45,995 nucleotides of DNA from Candidatus Omnitrophota bacterium (GCA_903959815.1 CAJBYM010000084.1:1-45995); one strand, 5' to 3'. Positions 27,938-40,907 are shown, numbered from the stretch's first letter. Notes: generated by a model from the letters alone, not told the origin. Translations and numbers: made by a program.

Positions 27938-28942
27938 ATGAAACTTACAGACTTTGATTATGATCTGCCTGAAGAGCTGATCGCCCAATATCCTTCTCAA
28001 AAGCGCGACGAGGCACGGCTTCTTGTCATCGATCGTCGTTATAAGCGGATTTCGCATGATGTTTTTCGTAATGTAGGGACTTACCTGCCTTCTTCCAGTC
28101 TTGTTGTGGTCAATGATAGTAAAGTGATCCAGGCCAGGCTCCTCGGTCAAAAGTTGCGCTCCGGGGGGCAGGTCGAGGTTTTTCTTTTGAGGCATCTTGA
28201 GGGTCGACGGTTTGAGGCCATGCTCCGACCTTTAAAAAAGATCAAGGAAGGGGAAATCTTATTATTCCCCGGAGATGTTCGTGCAAAACTTGTGGATCGT
28301 CAGGCGCACATTGTCGAGTTTGACAGGGATGATGTTCTTAAAGTCCTTGAAAAGGTCGGGCACATTCCGTTACCTCCTTACATCAAGCGCCCGGATGAAG
28401 ATTCTGATCGTATCAATTATCAGACAGTTTATGCCAAGCATCCGGGGTCTGTGGCGGCGCCGACGGCGGGCTTGCATTTTACAAAACCGTTGATGGCGTC
28501 TTTAAAGAAGGCCGGGCATTCTTTTGCAGAAGTTACGCTGCATGTGAATTACGGAACGTTTAAACCTGTCGAAGAACAGGATATTACGCAACACCCCATG
28601 CATTCTGAATATTATGAAATCCCTGCGGCGGCTCAAAAGAAACTAGCTGGCGCTAAAGTTTTGGGACAGAAGCTGGTCGCTATTGGAACGACAAGCTGTC
28701 GCACGCTTGAGGCCTTTGCAAGGACGGGGAAGAGCGAGGATGACACCAATCTTTTTCTTTATCCCGGAGCGGACTTTAAGATGACCGATGTTCTGGTCAC
28801 GAACTTTCATTTGCCGCGCAGTACGCTGCTCATGCTGGTCAGCGCTTTTGGTGGGCTTGATCTCATTCGCCGTGCTTATCAGGAAGCGATCGCAGAAAAA
28901 TACCGATTTTACAGTTATGGCGACGCAATGATTGTCCTTTAG
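27938..28942 (+). CDS. queA: S-adenosylmethionine:tRNA ribosyltransferase-isomerase
   Basis: 334 residues. Start MKLTDFDYDLPEELIAQYP and signatures LVVVNDSKVIQARL, SVAAPTAGLHFT, HVNYGTFKPV, GTTSCRTLEA and NFHLPRSTLLMLVSAF are canonical QueA. It adds the epoxycyclopentane ring in queuosine formation at the tRNA wobble position, so it belongs with tgt three genes downstream. ATG 27938 is chosen from the family start, although no clear ribosome-binding site precedes it. Confidence 0.96.
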   Translation: MKLTDFDYDLPEELIAQYPSQKRDEARLLVIDRRYKRISHDVFRNVGTYLPSSSLVVVNDSKVIQARLLGQKLRSGGQVEVFLLRHLEGRRFEAMLRPLKKIKEGEILLFPGDVRAKLVDRQAHIVEFDRDDVLKVLEKVGHIPLPPYIKRPDEDSDRINYQTVYAKHPGSVAAPTAGLHFTKPLMASLKKAGHSFAEVTLHVNYGTFKPVEEQDITQHPMHSEYYEIPAAAQKKLAGAKVLGQKLVAIGTTSCRTLEAFARTGKSEDDTNLFLYPGADFKMTDVLVTNFHLPRSTLLMLVSAFGGLDLIRRAYQEAIAEKYRFYSYGDAMIVL

Positions 28943-28960
28943 TTATAAATCTGACATAAT
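28932..28960 (+). promoter_or_regulatory. Possible promoter upstream of the HAD/G1P dehydrogenase pair
   Basis: TTGTCC, 17-base spacer, CATAAT. The predicted start would fall at or near the ATG at 28967, which lacks a ribosome-binding site, so a leaderless transcript is possible. Confidence 0.3.
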
Positions 28961-28966
28961 CCTTAT

Positions 28967-29619
28967 ATGAAAAATAATATTCTTATTTCTGATTTTGACG
29001 GAACCATGACCCGGTTTGATTTTTATGACCTGGTCTGCCGCGCGTTTCCTGATATTGCAGGTGATTTTTGGCATCAGTATGAACGCGGGGAGATCACGCA
29101 TTTTGAAGCATTGCGTTCGATTTTCGCGGGCATCCGTTCCTCGGAAGCCAAGCTTCTTTCTATCATTGAAGCCATGCAGATCGATCCCGATCTGCCTCAG
29201 GCTGTTGCCGAGCTCCGGGGTCATGGCTGGGATGTTGTGGTTGCTTCTGCCGGATGTGACTGGTATATTAAGCGCCTTCTTGCCGCTCAGAAGGTTAATA
29301 TTATGGTACATGCTAATCCGGGTGATTTTTTTGCGGATCAGGGTCTTTTGATGCGATTGCCCCCCGCATCGCCTCTTTTTTCAGCGGAGCTGGGTGTTAA
29401 TAAAGTGGCGGTGGTTCGAGAAGCATTAAAGAATTCATCGTGTGTTGCTTTTGCAGGTGACGGGCGTCCGGATCTTGCTCCGGCGTTATTGGTCCCTGCT
29501 CATCGTCGGTTCGCCAAAAGCTGGCTTGCCAAGAAACTTCAGGAGATCGGTGAGGAGTTTAAACCGTTCGATGATTGGCATGAGGTTTCCAGGATGCTTA
29601 TTGAACAGGAAGGATGCTC

Positions 29620-29623
<4 letters not shown>
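28967..29623 (+). CDS. HAD-superfamily phosphatase (MtnX/SerB-like)
   Basis: 218 residues. HAD motif I DFDGTMTRFD (nucleophile and acid Asp), motif II ASAGCDWYI and motif IV FAGDGRPDLAPA; a helical C1 cap lies between I and II. This layout fits the MtnX / phosphoserine-phosphatase-like branch acting on small phosphorylated metabolites in the cytosol. The gene overlaps the glycerol-1-phosphate dehydrogenase homologue by four bases, suggesting a shared pathway; the true substrate is not known and no methionine-salvage genes are nearby. Confidence 0.85.
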
Positions 29624-33062
<3,439 letters not shown>

Positions 33063-33063
<1 letters not shown>

Positions 33064-36000
33064 TGTCGCTTTCAGACCTTTCTATTCGTCGTTATGTCTT
33101 TGCCTGGATGGTGATGATCGGGCTTATGTTCTTCGGATTCATCAGTTTTAATCGCATGGGTGTCAGCCAGCTTCCTAATATTGATTTTCCGACGATCAAT
33201 GTGAGCCTTGCCTGGGAAGGCGCTGCTCCCGAGGTCATGGAAACGGATGTGGTCAATGAGGTTGAACAGGCCCTGATGACGGTGCAGGGGGTCAAGGAAA
33301 TATCCTCTACAGTCCGTCAGGGAACGGCTTCTGTGACGGTTGAGCTTGAATTGGGGTATGATCTTGATGTGGCGGTCCAGGAGATCCAGTCTAAGATCAA
33401 CGAGGCCCAGCGCAAACTTCCCAAAAATATCGATCCGCCGATCATTCGCAAATCCAATCCCAGCGACAGCCCTATTATGTTCATGGGGTTTACGAGCGAT
33501 CGTCCCAAGCGACAGTTGATGGAATATGTTGAACAGCATTTGCGCGACCGTTTTACTACCATCGATGGTGTCGGCGAGGTTTTGCTTGGTGGGTATGTAG
33601 ATCCGAACCTTAGGTTGTGGATCGACATCAAGAAACTTAACGCATATGAACTGACCATTCAGGATGTGACGCAGGCCATTGCCAAGGGCCATGCGGAGGT
33701 GCCGGCCGGCCGTATTGAGACGGCGCAGACAGAGCAGAGCATCCGGGTCATGGGCGAGGCGAAGACAACCGAAGACTTTGGCAATATCCTTATCACGGAG
33801 CGTGGCGGGAAGCCTATTTATGTTCCCATTTATTTGAAGGATGTGGCCCGGATCGAAGACGGGCTCGATGATATCCGTCGTATTTCACGTGTTAACGGAA
33901 AACAAGCTGTTGGCCTTGGGATCAAAAAGCAAAGCGGTTCCAATGAAGTTGCGGTGGCGCATCTGGTCAAGGCCCGGTTGGAGTTGGTGAAAAAGGAATT
34001 GCCGCCAGATATTCAGGGGCAGGTTGTTTTTGACCGCACTAAGTTCATTGAGGATTCTATCCGTGAGCTGACGTTCACGCTGTTCTTGTCGGCTATTGTG
34101 ACGTCTTTGGTGTGCTGGCTCTTTCTGGGGGGATGGAGCGCAACGCTCAACATCCTTTTGGCCATTCCTACATCCATTCTGGGTACGTTCATTGTTATCA
34201 ATTTACTCGGATTTACCTTAAATACGTTCACGGTTCTCGGGCTTTCCCTTGCGGTGGGTATTGTTGTTGATGATGCGATCATGGTGCTTGAGAATATTGT
34301 GCGTTTTCGAGAACATGGAGAAGACAAAGTCGTGGCGGCGAGTAAAGGTGCGAACCAGATCTCAGGGGCCGCGTTCGCGACGACCATGGCCATGACTGCC
34401 ATTTTCATCCCCGTTATTTTTATTTCCGGGATTATGGGGAAATTCTTTTATGAGTTCGGGGTGACCATCGCGGTGGCCGTCTGGTTGTCGCTCTTGGAAG
34501 CTTTGATGCTGACCCCCATGCGTTGTTCCCAGTTCCTTCAGGTCGGGAGGTTTACAAAATTCGGGCAGGCGATCGACGTTGGATTCAAGAGATTGGCCGC
34601 GGCCTATGCCTCGACATTACGGCTCGCTTTGCGGTTCTCGTGGTTTGTTGTGATCGCGTCATTTATTGTTTTTGCAGGATCTTTGAAGATCATGGGGCTT
34701 TTGAAGAAAGAATTTGTTCCGCCTCAGGATCAGAGCATGTTCATGATTTCTTTGCAGACGCCGCCTGGTTCATCCTTGACGTTCACCGATGAGCGTGTAC
34801 GGGAGGCGGAAAAATTTATGCAGTCGCGGCAGGAGATCTTGCGTTATTTTGTGGCTGTCGGCGGGATGTCCGGAGGAGATGTTACGGGTGCGAATATGTT
34901 CGTCACACTCAAGGATCCTAAAGATAGGGCTGTGGATAAGAAAGGGCATCATCCCTCCCAGGGAGATCTGATGAATATTTTTCGTCAGGAGTTGAATCAG
35001 GTCAAGGGGCTTAAGGCCAGGATCCAGGATATGTCGCTCAGCGGTTTTTCATCCCAGCGCGGGTTCCCTATTGAGTTCAGTGTGCGCGGTCCGGATTGGG
35101 ATAAGCTTGTTGAGTATGAGTCCGTTCTTGAGGAGCGCATGGAGAAGAGCGGGTTTATGATCGATGTGGACAGTGATTATAAGCCGGGCGCGAAAGAGAT
35201 CCGCGTTGTTCCGGACAGAAAGAAAGCAGATGAGCGCGGGGTCAGCATGGATACGATCGGACAGGCCGTGAACCTTCTTATCGGTGGATCAGCTGTGGCC
35301 AAATATTCAAGTGGGGCAAGCCGTTATGACGTAAGGATCCGTTTGACGGAAGATCAGCGCATGAAGATGGAGGATATTGACCAGATCTGGATCATGAATA
35401 ATCGTGGGGAACGGGTGCTTTTGAAGGATGTGGTGACGATCGCGCAGCAGACGACCGCTCAGAGCATCACGCGTAAAGGACGTGAACGCGCCATTTCCAT
35501 GTTCGCTAATGTGGCGCCGGGCAAGGCCCAGTCTGATGCCATTGTTGCGGCTGAGAAGATCGCCAAAGAGACCTTGCCTGAAGGTTACCGGGCGGTTCTG
35601 GGTGGCAGTGCCCAAACATTCAAGGATTCTTCTGCCGGCATAGGCATTGTGTTTATCCTCGGGATCATTGTAGCGTATATGGTGCTGGGTTCGCAGTATA
35701 ACAGTTTTTTGCATCCGTTCATCGTTCTGTTGGCGCTGCCGTTCAGTATTTCCGGTGCTCTTATGGCGCTTTTGATCGGAGGGCAATCGGTTAATCTTTA
35801 CAGTATGATCGGGCTTATTTTGCTCATGGGTATTGTAAAAAAGAATTCTATCATGCTGGTTGATTTCACAAATCAGGTCCGTGCAGAGGGTAAGAAGGTC
35901 ACCGAAGCGCTTGAGACCGCGTGTCCTATCCGTTTAAGGCCGATCCTGATGACATCTTTGGCGACCATTGCGGCGGCTATCCCGCCGGCTTTGGCCATCG

Positions 36001-36128
36001 GGCCTGGGGCTGAGGTGCGTATTCCGATGTCGGTTACGGTCATCGGAGGGGTTCTTGTCTCAACATTTTTCACGCTTTTTGTTGTGCCGTGTGTTTATCA
36101 ATTGACGGTTAAAGACCGAAAGATCTAA
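33063..36128 (+). CDS. RND multidrug-efflux-type inner-membrane transporter (HAE-1 family)
   Basis: 1021 residues. Twelve membrane segments in two halves, each with a large periplasmic loop. The proton-relay Asp pair is in GIVVDDAIMVLENI (about 400-413), and the Lys in the second half in GIVKKNSIMLVDF. N-terminal LSIRRYVFAWMVMIGL and NIDFPTINVS are typical. It would export hydrophobic or amphipathic compounds by proton antiport through the TolC-like partner. The membrane-fusion protein needed for a tripartite pump is missing from this operon. Confidence 0.94.
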
Positions 36129-37373
36129 ATGTTCCGCTCGATCAGACATCATAATTTTCGCCTTTTCTTTTGGGGCCAGGCCATTTCTCTCGTCGGCACA
36201 TGGATGCAGATCATGGCGGTCAGCTGGCTTGCGTACCGTTTGACAAGTTCGCCGTTCATGTTGGGGTGTGTGGCGTTCGCGTCCCAGATCCCGAGCCTTT
36301 TTCTCGCGCCTCTCGCCGGAGTCGTTGCAGACCGTTATGATCGTCGCAAGCTTCTTGTGTTAGCTCAGGCTTTGTGTATGGTGCAGGCGACAGTTCTGAC
36401 GGTGCTGGTTTTGACACACACGGTTACCATTATTCATATCATTTTTCTGAGCTTGTTCCTGGGTATTGTCACAGCATTTGAGATGACCATTCGCCAGTCA
36501 TTTCTCATTGAACTTGTGGATGATAAGAAGGACCTTTCGAATGCGATTGCGCTCAATTCCTTGATGTTCAATGGTTCTCGTCTTGTGGGCCCCACCATGG
36601 CGGGTATTTTTATTGTATCGTTCGGTGAGGGGATCTGTTTCTTGATCAATGCCTGTTCTTATGCGGCGGTCATTGTGGCTTTGGGATTTATTTCGATCAA
36701 GTCTGAAAAAGCAGAACGGACGTCGGTGATGGACGTGCGGCGCGAGTTCCTGGAGGGGTTGCGTTATTCTCTGGGGTTTTTACCCATCCGCCTTTTGCTT
36801 GTCATTGTTGCTCTTTTTAGTGTTGTCGGGGCAGCTCTTAATACACTATTGCCTGTTTTTGTGAAAGAGGTTTTTCATGGAGGACCCAGGATGTTCGGGT
36901 CCCTTTTGACGATCTCGGGCATGGGCGCTGTTGTTGGAACGGTTTATTTGGCTCAAAAGAAAACGATCGCTGGTTTTGTCGAGAAGATCGCGCTGGCTGC
37001 GGCTGTGATGGGATTGGGGTTGGCGGCGTTTGCGGCAACCCAGATATATTGGGTTGCATCGTTGTCTGCTTTTATGATAGGGTTGACCATGATGATAGGG
37101 ATCGGCGGCGGGAATATGGTTTTGCAAACGCTTGTGCATGATGATAAGCGAGGGCGCGTCATGAGCCTTTACGCGGTTGCGCTCATGGGTACGGCCCCTT
37201 TTGGAAGTTTGGGTGCCGGAGCGTTTGCGGCGAGATTCGGTGCTGATGCGGCACTGGTTGTGGCCAGCGTCTTTTGTTTTATCGGTGCTTATCTTTTTGC
37301 ACGTAAACTTGAACGTTTCCATCTTAAAGTTGCAGATATTTATATCGAAAAAGGCATCGTTGGTGAGGTGTAA
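36129..37373 (+). CDS. Major facilitator superfamily transporter (MFS_3/EntS-like)
   Basis: 414 residues, 12 predicted membrane segments. The start FRLFFWGQAISLVGTWMQ and the loop GVVADRYDRRKLL are typical of the EntS-like MFS branch, often exporters of siderophores or drugs. It begins on the base after the RND stop codon, so the three exporters form one operon, apparently reading on into trmD. Substrate unknown. Confidence 0.9.
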   Translation: MFRSIRHHNFRLFFWGQAISLVGTWMQIMAVSWLAYRLTSSPFMLGCVAFASQIPSLFLAPLAGVVADRYDRRKLLVLAQALCMVQATVLTVLVLTHTVTIIHIIFLSLFLGIVTAFEMTIRQSFLIELVDDKKDLSNAIALNSLMFNGSRLVGPTMAGIFIVSFGEGICFLINACSYAAVIVALGFISIKSEKAERTSVMDVRREFLEGLRYSLGFLPIRLLLVIVALFSVVGAALNTLLPVFVKEVFHGGPRMFGSLLTISGMGAVVGTVYLAQKKTIAGFVEKIALAAAVMGLGLAAFAATQIYWVASLSAFMIGLTMMIGIGGGNMVLQTLVHDDKRGRVMSLYAVALMGTAPFGSLGAGAFAARFGADAALVVASVFCFIGAYLFARKLERFHLKVADIYIEKGIVGEV

Positions 37374-37377
37374 AGAT

Positions 37378-38055
37378 ATGTTGCGATTTGATATCATTAC
37401 GATATTTCCTGGAGTTTTTTCATCTGTGCTGGATGAGTCCATCATGAAGCGGGCCCAGGAGAAGAAAAAGGTCGTTTTTAAGGTTCATGATCTGCGTCAC
37501 TATACGAAGGATCCTCATCGTAAGGTGGATGATCGGCCCTTTGGCGGCGGGCCTGGTATGGTTATGACACCACAGCCTTTGGTGGGCGCGGTTAAGAAGA
37601 TCAAGGGGCGCCGCAAGGTTAAAGTTATTTATATGTGCCCGGGCGGGACGCGTTTGACGCAGAAGAAGGCCAAAGAACTGGCGCAGGAAAAGAATATTAT
37701 TCTTATCTGCGGACATTATGAAGGCATTGATGAGCGTGTCCGTGAGATGGTCGTTGACGAGAGCCTTTCGATCGGCGATTATGTTCTGACAGGAGGGGAG
37801 CTCCCGGCCATGGTTGTCGTTGATACCGTGACCCGCCTTATCCCGGGTGTTTTGGGAAAAGAGGATTCTTTGCTGGATGAATCATTTGAGCAGGACCTCC
37901 TGGAATATCCCCAGTACACACGCCCTGCAGATTTTTGTGGAAATAAAGTACCTGCTGTGTTATTATCCGGCAATCATTTGGCCGTAAAAAAGTGGCGAAT
38001 GGCCCAAGCGCATGCGCGCACAATAAAATTTCGCCCTGATTTATTAAAAAAGTAG
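37378..38055 (+). CDS. trmD: tRNA (guanine-37-N1)-methyltransferase
   Basis: 225 residues. MLRFDIITIFPGVF, DDRPFGGGPGMVM, ILICGHYEGIDERV and SIGDYVLTGGELPAM form the complete SPOUT TrmD signature including the trefoil-knot SAM site. It methylates G37 to prevent frameshifting. ATG 37378 is used; the track's 67-residue extension from 37177 is an out-of-frame read through the MFS gene. The usual rpsP-rimM neighbours upstream are replaced by the exporter genes. Confidence 0.97.
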   Translation: MLRFDIITIFPGVFSSVLDESIMKRAQEKKKVVFKVHDLRHYTKDPHRKVDDRPFGGGPGMVMTPQPLVGAVKKIKGRRKVKVIYMCPGGTRLTQKKAKELAQEKNIILICGHYEGIDERVREMVVDESLSIGDYVLTGGELPAMVVVDTVTRLIPGVLGKEDSLLDESFEQDLLEYPQYTRPADFCGNKVPAVLLSGNHLAVKKWRMAQAHARTIKFRPDLLKK

Positions 38056-38073
38056 ACGTAGGAGAGAGAAAAC

Positions 38074-38478
38074 ATGGCAGGTCGTTTAGCTAAATTAAAT
38101 CTCATTGAATTAAAACAGATCCGTAAGGATATCCCGGATTTCAACGTCGGTGATACCATCAAAATGAAGATCAAGGTTCAGGAGGCGGATAAGATCCGAT
38201 TGCATTCCTGGGAAGGTATCGTGATCGCCAAAGTCGGTACGCGCAACAAGGCTACATTTACGGTTCGCAAAATGACCTTTGGTGAGGGTGTTGAGAAGAT
38301 GTTTCCTTTGCATTCGCCGGTTATCGCCAGTCTTAAGGTCGTTAGCCGTGGTAGTGTTAAACGCGCGAAGTTGTTTTATCTGCGCGATAAGAGTGGCAAA
38401 GGTGCCCGTGTGGATACCAATGCGGTTTCTGAAGCAGATCAGGCGGCGCAGATGGCCCAGATGGCTCCTGCGGAATAA
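38074..38478 (+). CDS. rplS: 50S ribosomal protein L19
   Basis: 134 residues. Core signatures DFNVGDTIKMKIKVQE, RLHSWEGIVIAK, FTVRKMTFGEGVEKMFPLHSP and the end RAKLFYLRDKSGKGARV. L19 sits at the 30S-50S interface. A longer than usual Ala/Met/Gln-rich tail follows the core. AGGAGAG ribosome-binding site upstream. Follows trmD as in most bacteria. Confidence 0.97.
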   Translation: MAGRLAKLNLIELKQIRKDIPDFNVGDTIKMKIKVQEADKIRLHSWEGIVIAKVGTRNKATFTVRKMTFGEGVEKMFPLHSPVIASLKVVSRGSVKRAKLFYLRDKSGKGARVDTNAVSEADQAAQMAQMAPAE

Positions 38479-39132
38479 GTGCCTCGCGCTTATTGTGGAC
38501 ACAATGAATTGATCGAGTTTGATAAAGCGAAAGCCATTGGCTTTCGCTTTCTTTTTGGGGTGGATGAGGCTGGGCGAGGACCTTTGGCCGGTCCTGTCGT
38601 CGCGGCTGCTGTTCTGATCAAAGATGAAAATTTTACCTGTCGTGTGGGTGATTCCAAGGTTTTGTCCGAAGTTCAGCGTGAGAAAGCGTTCAAGGAGATC
38701 CATGACCATGCTGTGGTGGGCGTGGGTATCATGAGCGAAGCGATAATTGATCAGGTGAATATTTTATGTGCCGCACATTTGGCCATGACCGCGGCTGTAA
38801 AAGATTTGTCCACCCGTTGCGCTAACTTCGCAGGTTCAACCTACGAAGTTCCTCCAGGGGCCATCAAGGTTCTCGTTGATGGCAATATTTATCGTGGTGA
38901 TATCCCGTATAAAATTGAATGTGTCGTCAAGGGTGATGCCAAGAGTCTGGCGATCGCGTGCGCGAGCATCGTGGCCAAGGTCACGCGCGATCGCATTATG
39001 GGTGATTACGATCAAGTTTATCCTCAGTATGGATTTAAAAGCCACAAAGGTTATCCCACCGAAGCACATCGTGACGCGATCCGTGCGCACGGGCTTTCTC
39101 CCATTCATCGAAAAACGTTCAGATCTCTTTGA
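38479..39132 (+). CDS. rnhB: Ribonuclease HII
   Basis: 217 residues. [14 protein letters not shown] (catalytic Asp-Glu), [12 protein letters not shown], the central VDGN Asp, [21 protein letters not shown], and [14 protein letters not shown]. It cleaves RNA in RNA-DNA hybrids and removes misincorporated ribonucleotides. GTG 38479 follows the rplS stop directly; the ribosome-binding site is weak and the first 20 residues precede the conserved domain, so the start is less certain than the gene. Confidence 0.95.
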   Translation: MPRAYCGHNELIEFDKAKAIGFRFLFGVDEAGRGPLAGPVVAAAVLIKDENFTCRVGDSKVLSEVQREKAFKEIHDHAVVGVGIMSEAIIDQVNILCAAHLAMTAAVKDLSTRCANFAGSTYEVPPGAIKVLVDGNIYRGDIPYKIECVVKGDAKSLAIACASIVAKVTRDRIMGDYDQVYPQYGFKSHKGYPTEAHRDAIRAHGLSPIHRKTFRSL

Positions 39133-39148
39133 TTGTCCCAAAATCAAA
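39128..39148 (+). terminator. AT-rich hairpin at the rnhB stop codon (weak terminator candidate)
   Basis: TTTGATT / AATCAAA perfect seven-base-pair stem with a seven-base loop overlapping the stop codon; no U-tract follows. Marked mainly by its position. Confidence 0.25.
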
Positions 39149-39154
39149 TATATA

Positions 39155-39183
39155 TTGACGAATTTACAACAATAACTTATATT
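39155..39183 (+). promoter_or_regulatory. Predicted promoter upstream of yraN
   Basis: TTGACG, 17-base spacer, TATATT, 65 bases before the yraN start codon in an AT-rich gap. Good match. Confidence 0.6.
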
Positions 39184-39247
39184 GTCCACATTCCTTGAGT
39201 GTATCTTTTTTTGAGATTATAAAACGCACCCTTGAACGGATGCTCCT

Positions 39248-39607
39248 ATGCGTTCTCATAAGTTGGGCAAAGATGGCGAAGCGTTCGCGGCTGAATTTCT
39301 CACAGCACGTGGCTATGAGATCCTCAAGATCAATTACCGCACCAAGGTTGGAGAGGTCGATATTGTCGCCCGCGAAGGGGGAGTGATCTGTTTCATCGAG
39401 GTTAAGACCCGGCAAGAGGATGGTTGGGACGCGTTCGAAGCTGTGCATGTGCGCAAACAATATAAGATCCGGCGCATTGCGCAGCAATATTTGATCGATG
39501 AATTTCGAACGGAGGATCTTTTTGCGAGATTTGATGTTTTGGGGATTCGCTGTATTCGTGATAGCAGCTTTGAGGCCGATCTTCTTAAAGATGCATTTGG
39601 CATTTAG
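39248..39607 (+). CDS. yraN: UPF0102 / YraN family endonuclease-like protein
   Basis: 119 residues. LGKDGEAFAAEFLTARGYEI, then NYRTKVGEVDIVAREG and ICFIEVKTRQ form the restriction-endonuclease-like core with the GEVD...EVK acidic/Lys centre. Function is not established for the family; roles in DNA metabolism have been suggested because of the fold and frequent neighbourhood with rnhB. It follows rnhB after a promoter-bearing gap. Confidence 0.93.
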   Translation: MRSHKLGKDGEAFAAEFLTARGYEILKINYRTKVGEVDIVAREGGVICFIEVKTRQEDGWDAFEAVHVRKQYKIRRIAQQYLIDEFRTEDLFARFDVLGIRCIRDSSFEADLLKDAFGI

Positions 39608-39612
39608 ACATC

Positions 39613-39640
39613 TTGACATTTTGGTATCTTGTGTTATATT
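39613..39640 (+). promoter_or_regulatory. Predicted promoter of the VapBC-like operon
   Basis: Consensus -35 TTGACA, 16-base spacer, -10 TATATT, directly after the yraN stop codon. Start would be near 39647, inside the inverted repeat described next, giving a very short leader. Confidence 0.65.
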
Positions 39641-39663
39641 CATAGCATAAGGAGGCTGCTATG
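39641..39663 (+). promoter_or_regulatory. Inverted repeat over the ribosome-binding site and start codon of the antitoxin gene
   Basis: CATAGCA and TGCTATG are perfect 7-base inverted arms separated by 9 bases (TAAGGAGGC). The second arm includes the antitoxin ATG and the spacer contains the AGGAGG ribosome-binding site. It immediately follows the -10 box. This is a likely operator for autorepression by the ribbon-helix-helix antitoxin, or a hairpin that presents the ribosome-binding site in a loop. Confidence 0.55.
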
Positions 39664-39903
39664 AAAGCATATACGTTAAGAATGGATGATGAGTTGTGGA
39701 CGGCTCTTAAAGAATTGGGAATAAAGGAGCATAAAAGCATGCGTGATATTTTATTGGATGTTATAGCGGAAAGACTCGATCGCGGGGCGTCCCGGACCAG
39801 ATCGCTCAAAGAGCGTCAATCCTGGGAAAGGGCTTCCCGGTTAGCGCGGTGTATCCCTTTGAAGAATGTTGTGGCTACGTTACGGGAGGATCGTGATCGA
39901 TGA
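39661..39903 (+). CDS. Ribbon-helix-helix antitoxin (VapB-like)
   Basis: 80 residues. YTLRMDDELWTALKEL followed by KSMRDILLDVIAERL matches the short beta-helix-helix of CopG/Arc-type DNA-binding proteins (about residues 3-40). The charged C-terminal half would wrap the toxin. It has its own promoter, an inverted-repeat operator candidate and a strong AGGAGG site. The stop overlaps the PIN gene start (ATGA), the standard antitoxin-first arrangement. Confidence 0.82.
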   Translation: MKAYTLRMDDELWTALKELGIKEHKSMRDILLDVIAERLDRGASRTRSLKERQSWERASRLARCIPLKNVVATLREDRDR

Positions 39904-40301
39904 TGATCTTTGATTCGAGTGCTATTTTTGCGGCTATCAGCCAGGGGCAATCCGAAAAGATGTTTGGGCAGGGGACGTCAACGCTGGCATCCTTTGAGCT
40001 GGGGAATATCATTTGGAAAGAAGGCGTTCTGGCCAGGAGGTTCTCTGTTGAGGATGGGCAAGAGCTCTGTGAGCTTTGCCAGAAGATCCTTGAAAGGATG
40101 CACGTGGCCCATCCCGCGATGGAGGATGTCTATGCTCTAGCGGCGCGTTTAAAGATCACGTTTTATGATGCCGCTTACCTGGCGCTTGCGATTGAAGCGA
40201 AGGGGCCTTTTATTACGCTGGATCAACGTTTGGCAGATAGTTCACGGCATATGGTTGATGTTCTATCTTTTGATGAAGCCATTATCCGTTTAAATAATTA
40301 A
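39900..40301 (+). CDS. PIN-domain ribonuclease toxin (VapC-like)
   Basis: 133 residues. PIN acidic residues are present: Asp in MIFDSSAIFAA, Glu in STLASFELGNIIW, Asp in ITFYDAAYLALA and Asp in FITLDQRLAD. VapC toxins are Mg-dependent endoribonucleases, often cutting tRNA or rRNA. Translationally coupled to the upstream ribbon-helix-helix protein, which would neutralise it. Complete and intact; target unknown. Confidence 0.87.
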   Translation: MMIFDSSAIFAAISQGQSEKMFGQGTSTLASFELGNIIWKEGVLARRFSVEDGQELCELCQKILERMHVAHPAMEDVYALAARLKITFYDAAYLALAIEAKGPFITLDQRLADSSRHMVDVLSFDEAIIRLNN

Positions 40302-40310
40302 ATCTTATTA

Positions 40311-40339
40311 TTGCAAAACAAAACCAGTTAAGTTATTAT
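40311..40339 (+). promoter_or_regulatory. Predicted promoter of the fchA-folD operon
   Basis: TTGCAA, 17-base spacer, TATTAT, about 80 bases before the fchA start codon. Start would be near 40346, at the foot of the hairpin described next. Confidence 0.55.
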
Positions 40340-40347
40340 ATCAACGC

Positions 40348-40365
40348 AGTAGGGAGCCTACTCCC
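40348..40365 (+). promoter_or_regulatory. GC hairpin between vapC and fchA
   Basis: Two alternative stems share this site: AGTAGG/CCTACT with a three-base loop, or GGGAG/CTCCC with a CCTA loop. TATTCTTTT follows. It could end the toxin-antitoxin transcript or form the 5' end of the fchA mRNA. Confidence 0.4.
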
Positions 40366-40418
40366 AGTATTCTTTTCAAAACATCTAAACCTATCTTTCT
40401 TCCAAAAATTTATTCTGC

Positions 40419-40907
40419 ATGATCTCTTATAACAACGATCCTTTGGCCCAATACCTGGAAAAACTCTCTATGCGTGAGCCTGTTCCGGGGGGTGGTTCTG
40501 CCGCGGCAGTAAGCGGTGCCATGGGAGCGGCCCTGATCGGCATGTCCGCTCGTTATTCATTGGGTAAGGGCAAGTCTTCTGAGGTCGAAAAGAAGATCGG
40601 CGATATTATTGTTACGGCAGATGCGGCCCGACTTCAATTGGTTGAATTCGCGGGTAAGGATGCGCAGGCTTATCTTGATGTGGTTAGCACCCGCAAGGCC
40701 GGTGATAAATTGGTTCATGAGAAGGCCAAGATCGAAGCTGCCCGGGTCCCGCAGGACATTATTGACCTGTGTCAGGTGTGTTTACAGTTGACTCCTTATC
40801 TCCATCAGGAAGGCAATCCGCATCTTATGAGTGATGTGAAAGCTGCCGAGACATTTCTTAAGGCCGGCATTCAAGCTGGCCGTTATATGCAAGAGGCCAA
40901 TGCATGA
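40419..40907 (+). CDS. fchA: Cyclodeaminase/cyclohydrolase family protein (FchA-like methenyl-THF cyclohydrolase)
   Basis: 162 residues, shorter than the usual roughly 200. PVPGGGSAAAVSGAMGAALIGM (about 22-43) is the folate-binding signature of the formimino-THF cyclodeaminase / FchA family; NPHLMSDVKAAE near the end is the second signature. Beside folD the expected activity is 5,10-methenyl-THF cyclohydrolase rather than histidine degradation, since no formiminotransferase domain is present. No ribosome-binding site is visible before ATG 40419. Overlaps folD by four bases. Confidence 0.88.
   Translation: MISYNNDPLAQYLEKLSMREPVPGGGSAAAVSGAMGAALIGMSARYSLGKGKSSEVEKKIGDIIVTADAARLQLVEFAGKDAQAYLDVVSTRKAGDKLVHEKAKIEAARVPQDIIDLCQVCLQLTPYLHQEGNPHLMSDVKAAETFLKAGIQAGRYMQEANA

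Noticed and set aside
37177-37377. N-terminal extension of trmD in the ORF track
   Set aside because: It is an out-of-frame read of the MFS gene; TrmD proteins begin at the MLRFDIITIFP segment.
40340-40418. THF riboswitch before fchA-folD
   Set aside because: The leader is short and I see none of the known THF-riboswitch conserved segments.
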